This document shows, in pieces, positions 25,693-33,301 of a stretch of DNA of 34,330 bases. The notes below the pieces were generated by a model that searched no databases, was not told the origin of the DNA, and saw only the letters and a program-made list of their open reading frames with translations. The stretch's first letter is position 1. The number at the start of each line of letters is the position of its first letter. The stretch lies in assembly GCA_949290475.1 (NCBI GenBank), contig CASESB010000040.1, forward strand, positions 1-34,330. Direction: 5' to 3'. The translations under genes and the position numbers were made by a program. The stretch is from an uncultured Bacillota bacterium (GTDB lineage: Bacteria > Bacillota > Clostridia > Peptostreptococcales > Anaerovoracaceae).

Positions 25693-25785
25693 CAAAATTT
25701 TGCAGTTATATGCTAAAATTTTAAAGAATGACTGCAAAACATACGAAAAACAATGTGCTCTGAATTGATATCCTGTGTGCATAGA

Positions 25786-25822
25786 AAAAGTCCACTCTCT
25801 TTATACTTGAGATTGGACTTTT
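25786..25822 (-). terminator. Terminator downstream of the YtcJ-like amidohydrolase
   Basis: AAAAGTCCA (25786-25794) pairs with TGGACTTTT (25814-25822). On the minus strand it is followed by TTCTATG after a T-run that includes the stem end. The GC-rich hairpin at 25837-25863 precedes it. Confidence 0.6.
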
Positions 25823-25917
25823 GTCTACAGTCTGAGCCCCGGGATCGTAAACTGATCCCGGGGCTTCGCCGTGACGCGCGTTTCGACGTTTATTCGCTGC
25901 GACGCGCGTTTCAACAT

Positions 25918-27546
25918 TTATTTTTCGTATACCACCTTGCCGTTGACCATGGTGCAGAGCACCTGCGTTTCTCGCACGCTCTGCGGATCGGCCTCCAGCA
26001 GATCTCTGTCGACTACGACGATGTCGGCCAGCTTGCCCTCCTCCAGGGTGCCGAGCTCATCCTCACGCATCTCGCCGTAGGCCGCGCCCCATGTATAGGC
26101 GTGTATCAGCTCTCTGATGTCGATTATCTCCTGCGGATTCCAGCCGCCCGCAGGCGTACCGTCAGGATATATCCTCGTAAGGCCGCAGTACATGCCGAAG
26201 AACGGATCTCCCTCCACGACAGGCACGTCACTTCCGGCAGCCAATACGGCTCCCGCATCCAGCAGCGAGCGGAATACCCATGTGTATTTGTCTCGCTCAG
26301 GACCGAGAAGCTGCGGATAGCAGTTGTCGGCAAACGACGGCAGCACGGAGATTATGTGCTCCGGCTGTATCGAGGCTATGACGCCCAGCTCGGCGAAGCG
26401 AGCGATATCATGCGGCAGGATGACCTCGATATGCTCGATCTGATGGCGCGCCTTCGTCTTGCCGTACTTGCCGATGGCGTTGCCGTAGGTGTTGAGCGCC
26501 GTGTTCACCGCCCCGTCGCCGCAGGCATGAAGCCTTACGGAAATATCGTTTTTATGGGCGATTTCCACAGCCCTGTCGAGCTCATTGAGATCGAGAAGCG
26601 AGCCGCCGCAGAAGCCCGGCGTATCGAAATACGGCTCGGCCAAAAGCGCCGTGTGGTTGGCGATAACGCCGTCTATGAACTGCTTCATATACGGCACGCG
26701 GTACATCCCGGTGCCGCTGCTCTCGGCCTTCTTCTTTATCGCCAGCACATCGTCTATATCCTCGAAGAGGTTTCTGGCCGCATTGACTCGCAGCTTCAGC
26801 TTCCCTTCGCGATCCATCCTGTAATACGTGTCCTCATAAGCGAGATTGAGCGTGAAGTACGGCGTCATATCGCTGACCGACGTGATGCCCCACTTTACCG
26901 CCTTGTTCATATATCTGGTAATGAGATCTTCTGCGATCTCGTCGGAAAAGTCAAAGGCGAATTTACCAACGAGGCAGAGAGCTGTCTCGTAGAGATAGCC
27001 CGTAGGCTCTCCCTTTTCATCTCTGGCGATCTCGCCAAAAGGAGGATCCGGCGTGTCCGCGCCTATGCCGCATATTTCCAGAGCCTTGCTGTTCACCCAC
27101 GCTCCGTGCAGCTCGTAGTCGAGCAGGAACACAGGTCTGTCCGGTATCACCCTGTCGAGTATGTCCTTCTTAGGATGCTCCGTATTTTCCCAGCCGAGCC
27201 TGCACCAGCCTATGCCTATTATCCACTCTTCATCCGGGATGGTGGCAGCAAAAGCCTTCATTATATCCGCGGCCTCCTCCGGAGATCCGGCATGATATAG
27301 ATCCGCATACTTATCCAGCATACCGGCCTGCATCAGATGCACGTGGTTGTCATGCAGTCCCGGCATTATCAGGCTTTCGCTGCCGGTTTCCATAATGCGA
27401 GTATCGGGCCCGGTCAGCGCCTGCGCTTCATCGCCCTTCCCCACCGCGATTATCTTATTATCCTTTATCGCTACGAAATCCCTGTCCTCCGGCAGTCCCT
27501 TGCCGCAGAAAACCTTTCCTCCCCTGATGATGATATCTGCTTTCAT
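25918..27546 (-). CDS. Amidohydrolase family 3 protein (YtcJ-like)
   Basis: A 542-residue protein with the same fold as the one at 835-2463 but only distantly similar. Ligands: DNHVHLMQ (His68, His70), YMKQFIDG (Lys288), VRLHACGDG (His340), IEHIEV (His372) and AAGSDVPV (Asp440). Conserved AWVNSKALE and GTLEEGKLADIVVVDRD are typical of this family. The start lies one base after the stop of the carbon-nitrogen hydrolase gene, with its GGAGAGAGG ribosome site inside that gene, so translation is probably coupled. Substrate unknown; the pairing with an amidase suggests stepwise hydrolysis of an N-substituted amine or amide. Confidence 0.9.
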   Translation of the reverse strand: MKADIIIRGGKVFCGKGLPEDRDFVAIKDNKIIAVGKGDEAQALTGPDTRIMETGSESLIMPGLHDNHVHLMQAGMLDKYADLYHAGSPEEAADIMKAFAATIPDEEWIIGIGWCRLGWENTEHPKKDILDRVIPDRPVFLLDYELHGAWVNSKALEICGIGADTPDPPFGEIARDEKGEPTGYLYETALCLVGKFAFDFSDEIAEDLITRYMNKAVKWGITSVSDMTPYFTLNLAYEDTYYRMDREGKLKLRVNAARNLFEDIDDVLAIKKKAESSGTGMYRVPYMKQFIDGVIANHTALLAEPYFDTPGFCGGSLLDLNELDRAVEIAHKNDISVRLHACGDGAVNTALNTYGNAIGKYGKTKARHQIEHIEVILPHDIARFAELGVIASIQPEHIISVLPSFADNCYPQLLGPERDKYTWVFRSLLDAGAVLAAGSDVPVVEGDPFFGMYCGLTRIYPDGTPAGGWNPQEIIDIRELIHAYTWGAAYGEMREDELGTLEEGKLADIVVVDRDLLEADPQSVRETQVLCTMVNGKVVYEK

Positions 27547-27547
27547 G

Positions 27548-28438
27548 TCATCCTCTCTCCTTTCCGTCCATCGTCATCAACGTCTTATACATTTCAGGCC
27601 GCCTGTCTCTGAAGGTGCAAACCTCTCTCCTGTAGGCCGCCAGCTCGTCAAGATCGAACGTGGCCGTCAGGATGCTTTCAGTGCGCGTGTCCGCCTCCTC
27701 CAGCTTGTTGCCTCTGTTATCAGATATGAAGGACGCTCCCCAGAACCTGATCGCTGTAGAGCCCATCTCTTCGATCCCGATGCGGTTTGATGCCACGACG
27801 GGAGTCATGTTGGCCGCGGCGTGACCCAGCATCACGTTCTGCCAGTGATCGTAATCCTCAGGCTGCTCGTCGATCTCGTTCTTTGGAACGGCAAACGTGC
27901 CAATGGCCGTCGGATAGAGCAGTATCTCCGCGCCCAGCAGAGCCATCGACCTGGCAGCTTCCGGGAACCACTGATCCCAGCATATGCCTACGCCGATCCT
28001 GGCGAACTTCGTATCCCATACGCGAAAGCCCGTATCTCCCGGGCTGAAATAAAACTTTTCGTAATATCCCGGATCGTCAGGGATGTGCGTCTTCCTGTAA
28101 TATCCGAGGACCGTTCCGTCTGCATCTATGATAGCCGTGGTATTGAACCGGCAGCAGCCGCTCAGTTCATAAAAGCTGGCCGGCAGCACTACGTTCAGCT
28201 CTTTGGCCAGCGCCGAAAACCGCTTCACCACTTCGCTCTCCTCCGCCGTCTTCGCCAGCAGCAGATTGTCATAGTCGACTACCTGCGCGAAGTATTGCGT
28301 CTGAAACAGCTCCTGTATCAAGATTATGTTGGCTCCGCGGGCAGCTGCTTCTCTGATCAGCTTCTCCGCCCTGTCAAGATTCGCGCCTGCATCCGTGCCG
28401 CACGCCATCTGCGTCGCCGCCACCGTTACCTTCTTCAT
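27548..28438 (-). CDS. Carbon-nitrogen hydrolase, N-carbamoylputrescine amidase-like
   Basis: A 296-residue nitrilase-superfamily protein with the full Glu-Lys-Cys triad: LIQELFQTQYF (Glu43), YYRKTHIPDDPGYYEKFYF (Lys116) and GVGICWDQWFPEAAR (Cys153). These stretches are close to those of AguB, which releases putrescine, CO2 and ammonia from N-carbamoylputrescine. No agmatine deiminase (aguA) is nearby, so I do not assign that reaction. The second ATG (28438) is preferred: GGAG is 7 bases away, versus 1 base for the ATG at 28444. It is the first gene of a two-gene operon, divergent from the AraC regulator. Confidence 0.9.
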   Translation of the reverse strand: MKKVTVAATQMACGTDAGANLDRAEKLIREAAARGANIILIQELFQTQYFAQVVDYDNLLLAKTAEESEVVKRFSALAKELNVVLPASFYELSGCCRFNTTAIIDADGTVLGYYRKTHIPDDPGYYEKFYFSPGDTGFRVWDTKFARIGVGICWDQWFPEAARSMALLGAEILLYPTAIGTFAVPKNEIDEQPEDYDHWQNVMLGHAAANMTPVVASNRIGIEEMGSTAIRFWGASFISDNRGNKLEEADTRTESILTATFDLDELAAYRREVCTFRDRRPEMYKTLMTMDGKERG

Positions 28439-28652
28439 TGTCATGCTCCTTTCTGCAAAGCCGTACTTCGTCTTTTCTAATATTTTATAACAGGGCGCGC
28501 CTTAATGACATACTTATGTTGCACATTTCGTTATATTATTGAAAATCTTCTGAATTATTTGCCTAAATTCCCTCTCAGACCGTTTCTGTGGTATAATAAA
28601 AAAGCAACTAAGACCATATTTGTTATGCCAACCCGAAAAAAGGAGACACATC
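28439..28652. promoter_or_regulatory. Divergent control region between amidase operon and araC-type gene
   Basis: On plus, an extended -10 (TGGTATAAT, 28589-28597) without a clear -35 would drive the AraC gene; its AAAGGAG lies before the ATG. On minus, TATAAA within TGTTATAAAATATT (around 28477-28490) is a possible -10 for the amidase operon. The arrangement suggests the AraC protein controls the operon. Confidence 0.5.
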
Positions 28653-30227
28653 ATGCTCAAGGAGATAATTTACGACGATGGCCTGCCGGTAAAGGTGTCC
28701 GTCTGCCGGATAGACAGGATCCCATGGCACACCCACAACGACATCCAGATCGTCTACGTGCTGGAGGGCGAAGTCGAGCTGAAGCTCACCTATGCCCGCT
28801 ATCGCCTGACGAAAAACAATATACATATAATACATAACGACGACGTTCACGGCTTCAGAGCGCGTTCCGCCAACAATCTGGTCGTCGTGCTGAGCCTTAA
28901 CGTGAATTACTTTTCCAAAGATTATCCGTCCCTGGACAGTCAGGTCTTCACCACCAAGGTCAGTGAAAACATCGCCACCTACAAAAAGCAGCTGGCGCTC
29001 AAGGTCCAGCTTTTCTCGATAATATCCGAGCTTCACAGCAAAAATAAGGGCTACAAGAACAGGATCATGACGATCTCTCACTCACTGATAGACGCTCTGT
29101 ACCAGAACTTCCGAGGCTTCACGGTGAATCTCGAAAAGCGCACCTTCGAGCATCAGATCTCCCGCGATCCGGTGCAGATCGAAAGGATAAGCAGGGTCGT
29201 GAATTTCGTATACCAGAACTATCCTTACAAGCTGGGTCTGACTGCGATCGCAGAGGAGGAAAGCATAAACAGCTACTACCTCTCGCACCTGTTCCAGCGG
29301 CTGGTGGGCGACAGCTTCCGCAACTTCGTCAGCATGGTCAGAGTGGAGATGTCGGAGGTCGAGCTGCTGACAACGGATCACTCCATAGCCGCCATCTCCT
29401 CCAACGTCGGGTTTTCCAATGCCAAATACTATGTCGAGAACTTCAAGGAATGGTTCGGCTGTCATCCGAAGGAATACAGACAGCTCTACGGCGGTGAAAT
29501 ACTTGGCCGGGCTCAGTGGCGCTGTATGGAGCTGCCGCTGGACAGCATAAACGACGTTATCGAATCATACAATGAAAGCCCTGCCTTTACCGGCGCCGCG
29601 GCGCAGATTATGTCTGCCGTCTTCGATTTCAAAAAGGCGAAGGCTTCTACGCGCAGGCTTGCCGCTGCAGAAATTTCTCCGAGGGAATTCTACCGCGGCT
29701 ACGATCCGCAGCAGGACTGCATCAGCTTCCTGGAGGTGATGCTGACGCATCCCGAGACTGTCGATCTGCCTCGCGCTTTCATGGATACGACGGGCAACCG
29801 CTCAGGTACGCTGACCTTCAACGGCATGCAAAAGCCGATGCACTATCTGCGCCGTTTTCTCCTCAGCCGTCACGAGACGCTGGCCGCCTGCGGCGACTGG
29901 TACATCATAACCACCGACGGAGAAAACGTACAGCTGCTCTTTTTTAACAGAGACGCAGAAAACCAGCAGAGCGTGGAGTTCAACATATTCAACATGCCCG
30001 GCAAATATCAGATCACCGAGCACAGGCTCACGGCCTCGGTCAACTGCCTGAGCCTCTGGGAACAGCTCGACTTCAAGCGCAGGCTTTCGGATGAGGAACG
30101 CTGGCAGATCCTGCGCATGTCCTCGCCGCGTCTGTCATGGAAAACGGTGGAATCCTCCGGCAGCTTTACATTCTCCGCTTCTCTGGAGCCGCACGACATC
30201 GCGCTGGCGGAAATCAAGAAGATATGA
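28653..30227 (+). CDS. AraC family regulator with a C-terminal GH39-like remnant domain
   Basis: A 524-residue protein. Residues about 15-85 form an N-terminal cupin sensor (WHTHNDIQIVYVLEGEVELKL, then HIIHNDDVHGF). Residues about 172-282 are the two-helix-turn-helix AraC domain (LTAIAEEESINSYYLSHLFQRLVGDSF, then IAAISSNVGFSNAKYYVENFKEWFGCHPKEYRQ). From about 355 the sequence resembles the end of GH39 beta-xylosidase-type proteins: SGTLTFNGMQKPMHYLRRFL, ETLAACGDWYIITTDGENVQLLFFN, NMPGKYQITEHRLT, and a final beta domain. The catalytic barrel with its acid residues is almost entirely absent. AAAGGAG precedes the ATG at 28653. It diverges from the amidase operon, its likely target. Confidence 0.87.
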   Translation: MLKEIIYDDGLPVKVSVCRIDRIPWHTHNDIQIVYVLEGEVELKLTYARYRLTKNNIHIIHNDDVHGFRARSANNLVVVLSLNVNYFSKDYPSLDSQVFTTKVSENIATYKKQLALKVQLFSIISELHSKNKGYKNRIMTISHSLIDALYQNFRGFTVNLEKRTFEHQISRDPVQIERISRVVNFVYQNYPYKLGLTAIAEEESINSYYLSHLFQRLVGDSFRNFVSMVRVEMSEVELLTTDHSIAAISSNVGFSNAKYYVENFKEWFGCHPKEYRQLYGGEILGRAQWRCMELPLDSINDVIESYNESPAFTGAAAQIMSAVFDFKKAKASTRRLAAAEISPREFYRGYDPQQDCISFLEVMLTHPETVDLPRAFMDTTGNRSGTLTFNGMQKPMHYLRRFLLSRHETLAACGDWYIITTDGENVQLLFFNRDAENQQSVEFNIFNMPGKYQITEHRLTASVNCLSLWEQLDFKRRLSDEERWQILRMSSPRLSWKTVESSGSFTFSASLEPHDIALAEIKKI

Positions 30228-30268
30228 CGTAGGGCTACGCTATGCCGCTGCCATCATTTAGTCGGTGC

Positions 30269-30289
30269 CACCCGTAAACCGGGTGTTTT
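30269..30289 (+). terminator. Terminator after the AraC-type gene
   Basis: CACCC (30269-30273) and GGGTG (30281-30285) form a short stem followed by TTTT. A second weak hairpin, GGGC/GCCC, follows. Confidence 0.55.
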
Positions 30290-30321
30290 GAACCGGGCTT
30301 ATATGCCCCAAAAATAAAATT

Positions 30322-30358
30322 ATCCGGCTCCTCTACTCACAGAGTCCTCGAGCCGGAT
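30322..30358 (-). terminator. Terminator after the ribbon-helix-helix gene
   Basis: ATCCGGCTC pairs with GAGCCGGAT. On the minus strand it runs into AATTTTATTTTT, eleven bases past the end of the small gene. Confidence 0.8.
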
Positions 30359-30368
30359 ATTATTATAT

Positions 30369-30623
30369 TTATTTCCCCTTGCGGCGTTTCACACACTCGC
30401 TCAGCAGATATTCGACCTGCCCGTTTATGGAGCGAAAGTCCTCCTCGGCCCAGGCGGCTATCTCGTTCCAAAGGCTGGGAGAAAGCCTTACTATCATCTG
30501 TTTCTTGGCCTTCTCCTTGTCTTTGACCGCCTTTTCACGTTTCTTTATCTCCGCTTCCAGGGATTTTATCTTTTCCAGCCGCTCCTGCAGCTGTTCCTCT
30601 CTCTTTGCGATATCGTCGGTCAT
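30369..30623 (-). CDS. Small coiled-coil protein with a ribbon-helix-helix (Arc-like) domain
   Basis: An 84-residue protein. Residues 5-42 are strongly charged and heptad-like, a probable coiled coil (KREEQLQERLEKIKSLEAEI). Residues 43-80 match the ribbon-helix-helix fold: strand MIVRLSPSLWNEI, helix AAWAEEDFRS, then INGQVEYLLSECVKRR, as in Arc-type repressors. Such proteins dimerise and insert the strands into DNA. I chose the ATG at 30623, after GAGGTGAGG, over a GTG five codons upstream. It is 74 bases after the SPFH gene on the same strand, and I recall this pairing from other Firmicutes. It may repress its own operon at the tandem palindromes at 31815-31833. Confidence 0.8.
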   Translation of the reverse strand: MTDDIAKREEQLQERLEKIKSLEAEIKKREKAVKDKEKAKKQMIVRLSPSLWNEIAAWAEEDFRSINGQVEYLLSECVKRRKGK

Positions 30624-30697
30624 AGCCTCACCTCTCACGCATCAGTACATTAGCCAGTGCTGAACCCTGCTCCGTCTGCTGCTCCTTCCGCCGCCTC

Positions 30698-31714
30698 TTA
30701 GTAGATGCTGCCGCTGTTTACTATCGGCTGCGGTTCCTTGTCTCCGCAGAGGACTACCAGAAGGTTGGAAACCATGGCCGCCTTGCGCTCATCATCCAGC
30801 ACTACCAGATCGTCATCCTCCAGCTTGTCGAGCGCCATGCGCACCATGCCTACAGCGCCCTCGACGATCTTCTCTCTGGCCGCTATCGTTGCCGCCGCCT
30901 GCTGCCTCTTGAGCATGGCCGCCGCGATCTCTTCCGAGTATGCCAGATGCGTGATCCTCACCTCGATGATCTCTATGCCCGCTTCAGCCACCTTTTCCTG
31001 CAGCTCCGCCTTCATGTTCTGGGCTATCTCCAGGCTGGAACCCCTGAGCGTCATCTCGTCGTTCTCCTGATCTATCGTATCGTAAGGATAGAGCCTTGCC
31101 GTATTCCTGATGGTGGAATCGCACTGGATCGAAAGGTATTCAAAATAATTCTCCACGTTGAAAACAGCCTTGGTAGGATTCGCGACTCTCCAGATAACGA
31201 TGGAGCCGATCACTACCGGATTGCCCTGCACGTCGTTTACCTTCTGCTGCGCGTTGTTGAGCGTCATCGTCTTCGTGGATACCTTCTTGCCGGTATTGCT
31301 CTTGCCGCTCTTTTTCTGTCCGCCCTTCTTTGAACCCTCCTCAAGCTCCTCCTTCATCGCTTCCAGCGCGCTCTGCGCCGTAGGGTTGAAGCCCGTCGAA
31401 AACGGATTGACGAAGTAAAATCCGTCCTTCTTGATCGTTCCGTGATACTTACCGAACAGCGTCAGCACCAGAGCTTCGTTCGGGTTCACTATCTTCAGTC
31501 CGCCGAAGCAGATGAGAAACAGCAGGAACAGTATAACGCCGACTATCAATGTCAGCACCATCATGCCTCCGTCCATCATCGCCGGCCCTGCTATGCACAG
31601 CGCGATGCCTGCCAGCGTACCGATGATACAGATAAACAGCATCAGCATGCCGGGTACCGGCCGCAGCTCTTTTTCCGTGATGTCCTTCTTTATCAGTTTA
31701 ATATTGTTCTCCAT
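30698..31714 (-). CDS. SPFH (stomatin/prohibitin/flotillin) domain membrane protein
   Basis: A 338-residue protein. Two membrane helices (about 23-43 and 50-71) are followed at once by FGGLKIVNPNEALVLTLFGKYHGTIKKDGFYFVNPF, the start of an SPFH domain that continues to about 300. After residue 120 it carries an unusual Lys/Gly/Ser-rich insertion (EEGSKKGGQKKSGKSNTGKK). The coiled region ITHLAYSEEIAAAMLKRQQAAATIAAR, followed by EKIVEGAVGMV, is typical. SPFH proteins form ring-like membrane scaffolds that organise lipid domains or regulate proteases. GGGGAGGG lies before the ATG. The RHH gene follows in the same operon. Confidence 0.92.
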   Translation of the reverse strand: MENNIKLIKKDITEKELRPVPGMLMLFICIIGTLAGIALCIAGPAMMDGGMMVLTLIVGVILFLLFLICFGGLKIVNPNEALVLTLFGKYHGTIKKDGFYFVNPFSTGFNPTAQSALEAMKEELEEGSKKGGQKKSGKSNTGKKVSTKTMTLNNAQQKVNDVQGNPVVIGSIVIWRVANPTKAVFNVENYFEYLSIQCDSTIRNTARLYPYDTIDQENDEMTLRGSSLEIAQNMKAELQEKVAEAGIEIIEVRITHLAYSEEIAAAMLKRQQAAATIAAREKIVEGAVGMVRMALDKLEDDDLVVLDDERKAAMVSNLLVVLCGDKEPQPIVNSGSIY

Positions 31715-31814
31715 TTTTCCCTCCCCGCCGCACGCGGCGCCTCGATCTTCTCGGCTCGCCTGAACCGGCCCGGTCTCGCCCGGGATGGTCTGTCCGCCTC
31801 GCTCGATCTGTTGT

Positions 31815-31833
31815 TGATATCATTTTGATATCA
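31815..31833. promoter_or_regulatory. Tandem palindromic operator at the SPFH-RHH promoter
   Basis: Two identical octamers TGATATCA (31815-31822 and 31826-31833), 11 bases apart centre to centre, lie just downstream of the -10 box and over the expected transcription start. Short tandem palindromes one helical turn apart are the usual target type of ribbon-helix-helix dimers. Binding by the small RHH protein is inferred. Confidence 0.5.
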
Positions 31834-31835
31834 TA

Positions 31836-31863
31836 ATTATATCGCATGCCGACAGGTTGTCAA
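31836..31863 (-). promoter_or_regulatory. Promoter of the SPFH-RHH operon
   Basis: On the minus strand TTGACA (31858-31863), 16 bases, TATAAT (31836-31841). Both boxes are perfect consensus. The leader to the SPFH start is about 115 bases. Confidence 0.88.
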
Positions 31864-32062
31864 GAACTTTTTTAGTTTTTCTTTGCCGCTGCCTTGCACG
31901 CAGCATCACGCTTCGGATATCCCGGCAGCGCATGCAGCGCTTCCCGCCCACCAAAGCCGACAAGGGCGTACCGCGCCTCCCGGCACAATACGCCCCTGTT
32001 CTGTTTCATATTCACATTGCTCACAGCTGCTGTGCGCTGTGCTGCCCGCACCGGCTAAACTA
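31864..32062. other. Spacer after sortase gene, nothing firm
   Basis: No gene or clear terminator seen. GC-rich inverted repeats such as GCTGC/GCAGC (about 31885-31907) could form a helix, but no U-tract follows on the minus strand. Confidence 0.3.
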
Positions 32063-32836
32063 TTACTGCGGCACCTGCTGCTTGGCATCCACGCGCTTGC
32101 CTACGATGATGAACCGTCCGTCCTCCACATGGTAGGCGCATGTGGACAGCGTCACGAGCTGATCGCCGTACTCGGCCGAAACACCGGTATCGTATGACGA
32201 TATCTCCCTGATCCCCTTGAGGTATTCATAGAATTCCGTCTCCGAAGTCATTCCGGCATAGTGATAATACTTGAATTCCGTCGAATCCTTAGGGAATATC
32301 TGCGTATAACCGGCGGCGATTATCTCATACGTGCCCTGTCCGCCCTTGTAAATGGTGTCGAACTTGAACGTCGGATGCTCCTCATAGAATTCCCGGTCTT
32401 CATACTTCAACAAATCGTGGAACATGGTTCCGTTCTTCATATGATGGCCGTATATGAGGAAATTCGACGTAGGTACGAAGATATCGCTGGCTGCGTCCAT
32501 GAACGGTACGCCGGAAACCGCATATTCCTTATCAAAGCCTCTGTAAAGATAGAATTCCGGATCGTTCTGCGTCTGCATCACCGGATAGTCTATCCGCGTG
32601 CCGTCAACGGTGATCCAGCCTATTATATCGTTGTTTGCCAGATACAGATCAGCGTACTTGCCGATGACCGTACCCTTGTCCGTGACCAGATCCTCTCGAT
32701 CCGTCTGCATGTTCTTGAGATCCTCGAGGGCATTCTGCTCCTTCATTCCGTTGAGGAAATAATCGAGCAGCACTCCCGCCGACCCCAGGAAAACGATCAG
32801 ACAGATCACCAGGATTATCTTTCTTCCTAAGCCCAT
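32063..32836 (-). CDS. srtB: Class B sortase
   Basis: A 257-residue transpeptidase anchored by an N-terminal membrane helix (6-28). The catalytic His131 is in IYGHHMKNGTMF, Cys233 in VTLSTCAYH and Arg241 in DGRFIIVGKR, all with class B spacing; NNDIIGWITVDGTRIDYPVMQ is the family's N-terminal signature. Sortase B enzymes attach proteins bearing NPQTN-like or related signals to the wall or build pili. No sorting-signal protein is encoded in this window, so its substrate lies elsewhere. The gene starts 16 bases after the ACT gene and is probably the last in a paaK-ACT-srtB transcript, an odd functional mixture. Confidence 0.93.
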   Translation of the reverse strand: MGLGRKIILVICLIVFLGSAGVLLDYFLNGMKEQNALEDLKNMQTDREDLVTDKGTVIGKYADLYLANNDIIGWITVDGTRIDYPVMQTQNDPEFYLYRGFDKEYAVSGVPFMDAASDIFVPTSNFLIYGHHMKNGTMFHDLLKYEDREFYEEHPTFKFDTIYKGGQGTYEIIAAGYTQIFPKDSTEFKYYHYAGMTSETEFYEYLKGIREISSYDTGVSAEYGDQLVTLSTCAYHVEDGRFIIVGKRVDAKQQVPQ

Positions 32837-32852
32837 ATCAGAACTCGCCTTT

Positions 32853-33281
32853 CTATGCTCCCAGATCTTCCATGCTGTAGAGCTTGATTCCCGCTGCCGT
32901 CAGGATGTCCATAGCCTTCTTAGGATCCTCCACCTTTATCATGATGACAGCCTCGCCGTCTTTGGACGTAATCGTCGAATAGATGTAGTCCACACCTATC
33001 TCGTTGTCCGCCAGTATCTTGAGCACTTTGTGCAGTCCGCCCGGCCTGTCCTCCAGGGTAACAGCGATCACCTCGGTGATGCTGGCCGTGAAGCCGGCTT
33101 CCTTCAGGATTTCCGTCGCGGCCTCCGGATCCGGAACGATACATCTCAGTATGCCGAAATCAACCGTATCGGCGATGGTGCTGGCCTTGATATCTATGCC
33201 GTGCTCGGCAAGGATCCTCGTCAGCTCAGCCAGTCTTCCCGTTGTGTTCTCCACGAACACCGACATCTGTTTGATCAACAT
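32853..33281 (-). CDS. Tandem ACT domain protein
   Basis: A 142-residue protein made of two ACT domains: about 1-66 (IKQMSVFVENTTGRLAELTRILAEHGIDI) and 70-142 (VIAVTLEDRPGGLHKVLKILADNEIGVDYIYS). There is no catalytic domain. ACT pairs bind amino acids and regulate enzymes. Genes of this kind often follow phenylacetate-CoA ligase and indolepyruvate oxidoreductase genes in anaerobes, and here paaK lies just upstream (20-base gap), so a role in sensing aromatic amino acids is likely but inferred. A GAGGAGG ribosome site precedes the ATG. Confidence 0.93.
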   Translation of the reverse strand: MLIKQMSVFVENTTGRLAELTRILAEHGIDIKASTIADTVDFGILRCIVPDPEAATEILKEAGFTASITEVIAVTLEDRPGGLHKVLKILADNEIGVDYIYSTITSKDGEAVIMIKVEDPKKAMDILTAAGIKLYSMEDLGA

Positions 33282-33301
33282 GTTAATTCCTCCTCTGTAT
33301 C

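Larger units (their letters stand above)
25409..25863. repeat. Non-coding segment bounded by 46-bp imperfect inverted repeats, each hairpin plus conserved 13-mer
   Basis: Left arm 25409-25454 and right arm 25818-25863 (read in reverse complement) have the same plan. Each has a 27-base hairpin with arms CCCCGGGATC and GATCCCGGGG, then six variable bases, then the identical CTGTAGACAAAAG. I count 37 of 46 identities. Seen from each side, the motif lies downstream of a gene in the same sense: glnA on plus and the amidohydrolase on minus. The 363 bases between hold the 18-bp tandem repeat, repeat copy B and an AT-rich tail. No credible ORF is present. Confidence 0.75.

Noticed and set aside
25300-25782. 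Long minus-strand open frames through the 18-bp repeats, coding Lys- or Gln-rich repeat peptides.
   Set aside because: All frames stay open because the repeat unit is a multiple of three and lacks stops. The frames overlap glnA and a strong terminator, lack ribosome sites and resemble no protein.
27548-28438. Calling the carbon-nitrogen hydrolase aguB outright.
   Set aside because: Motifs are close to N-carbamoylputrescine amidase, but the partner agmatine deiminase gene is absent from the neighbourhood and nitrilase specificity is hard to predict.
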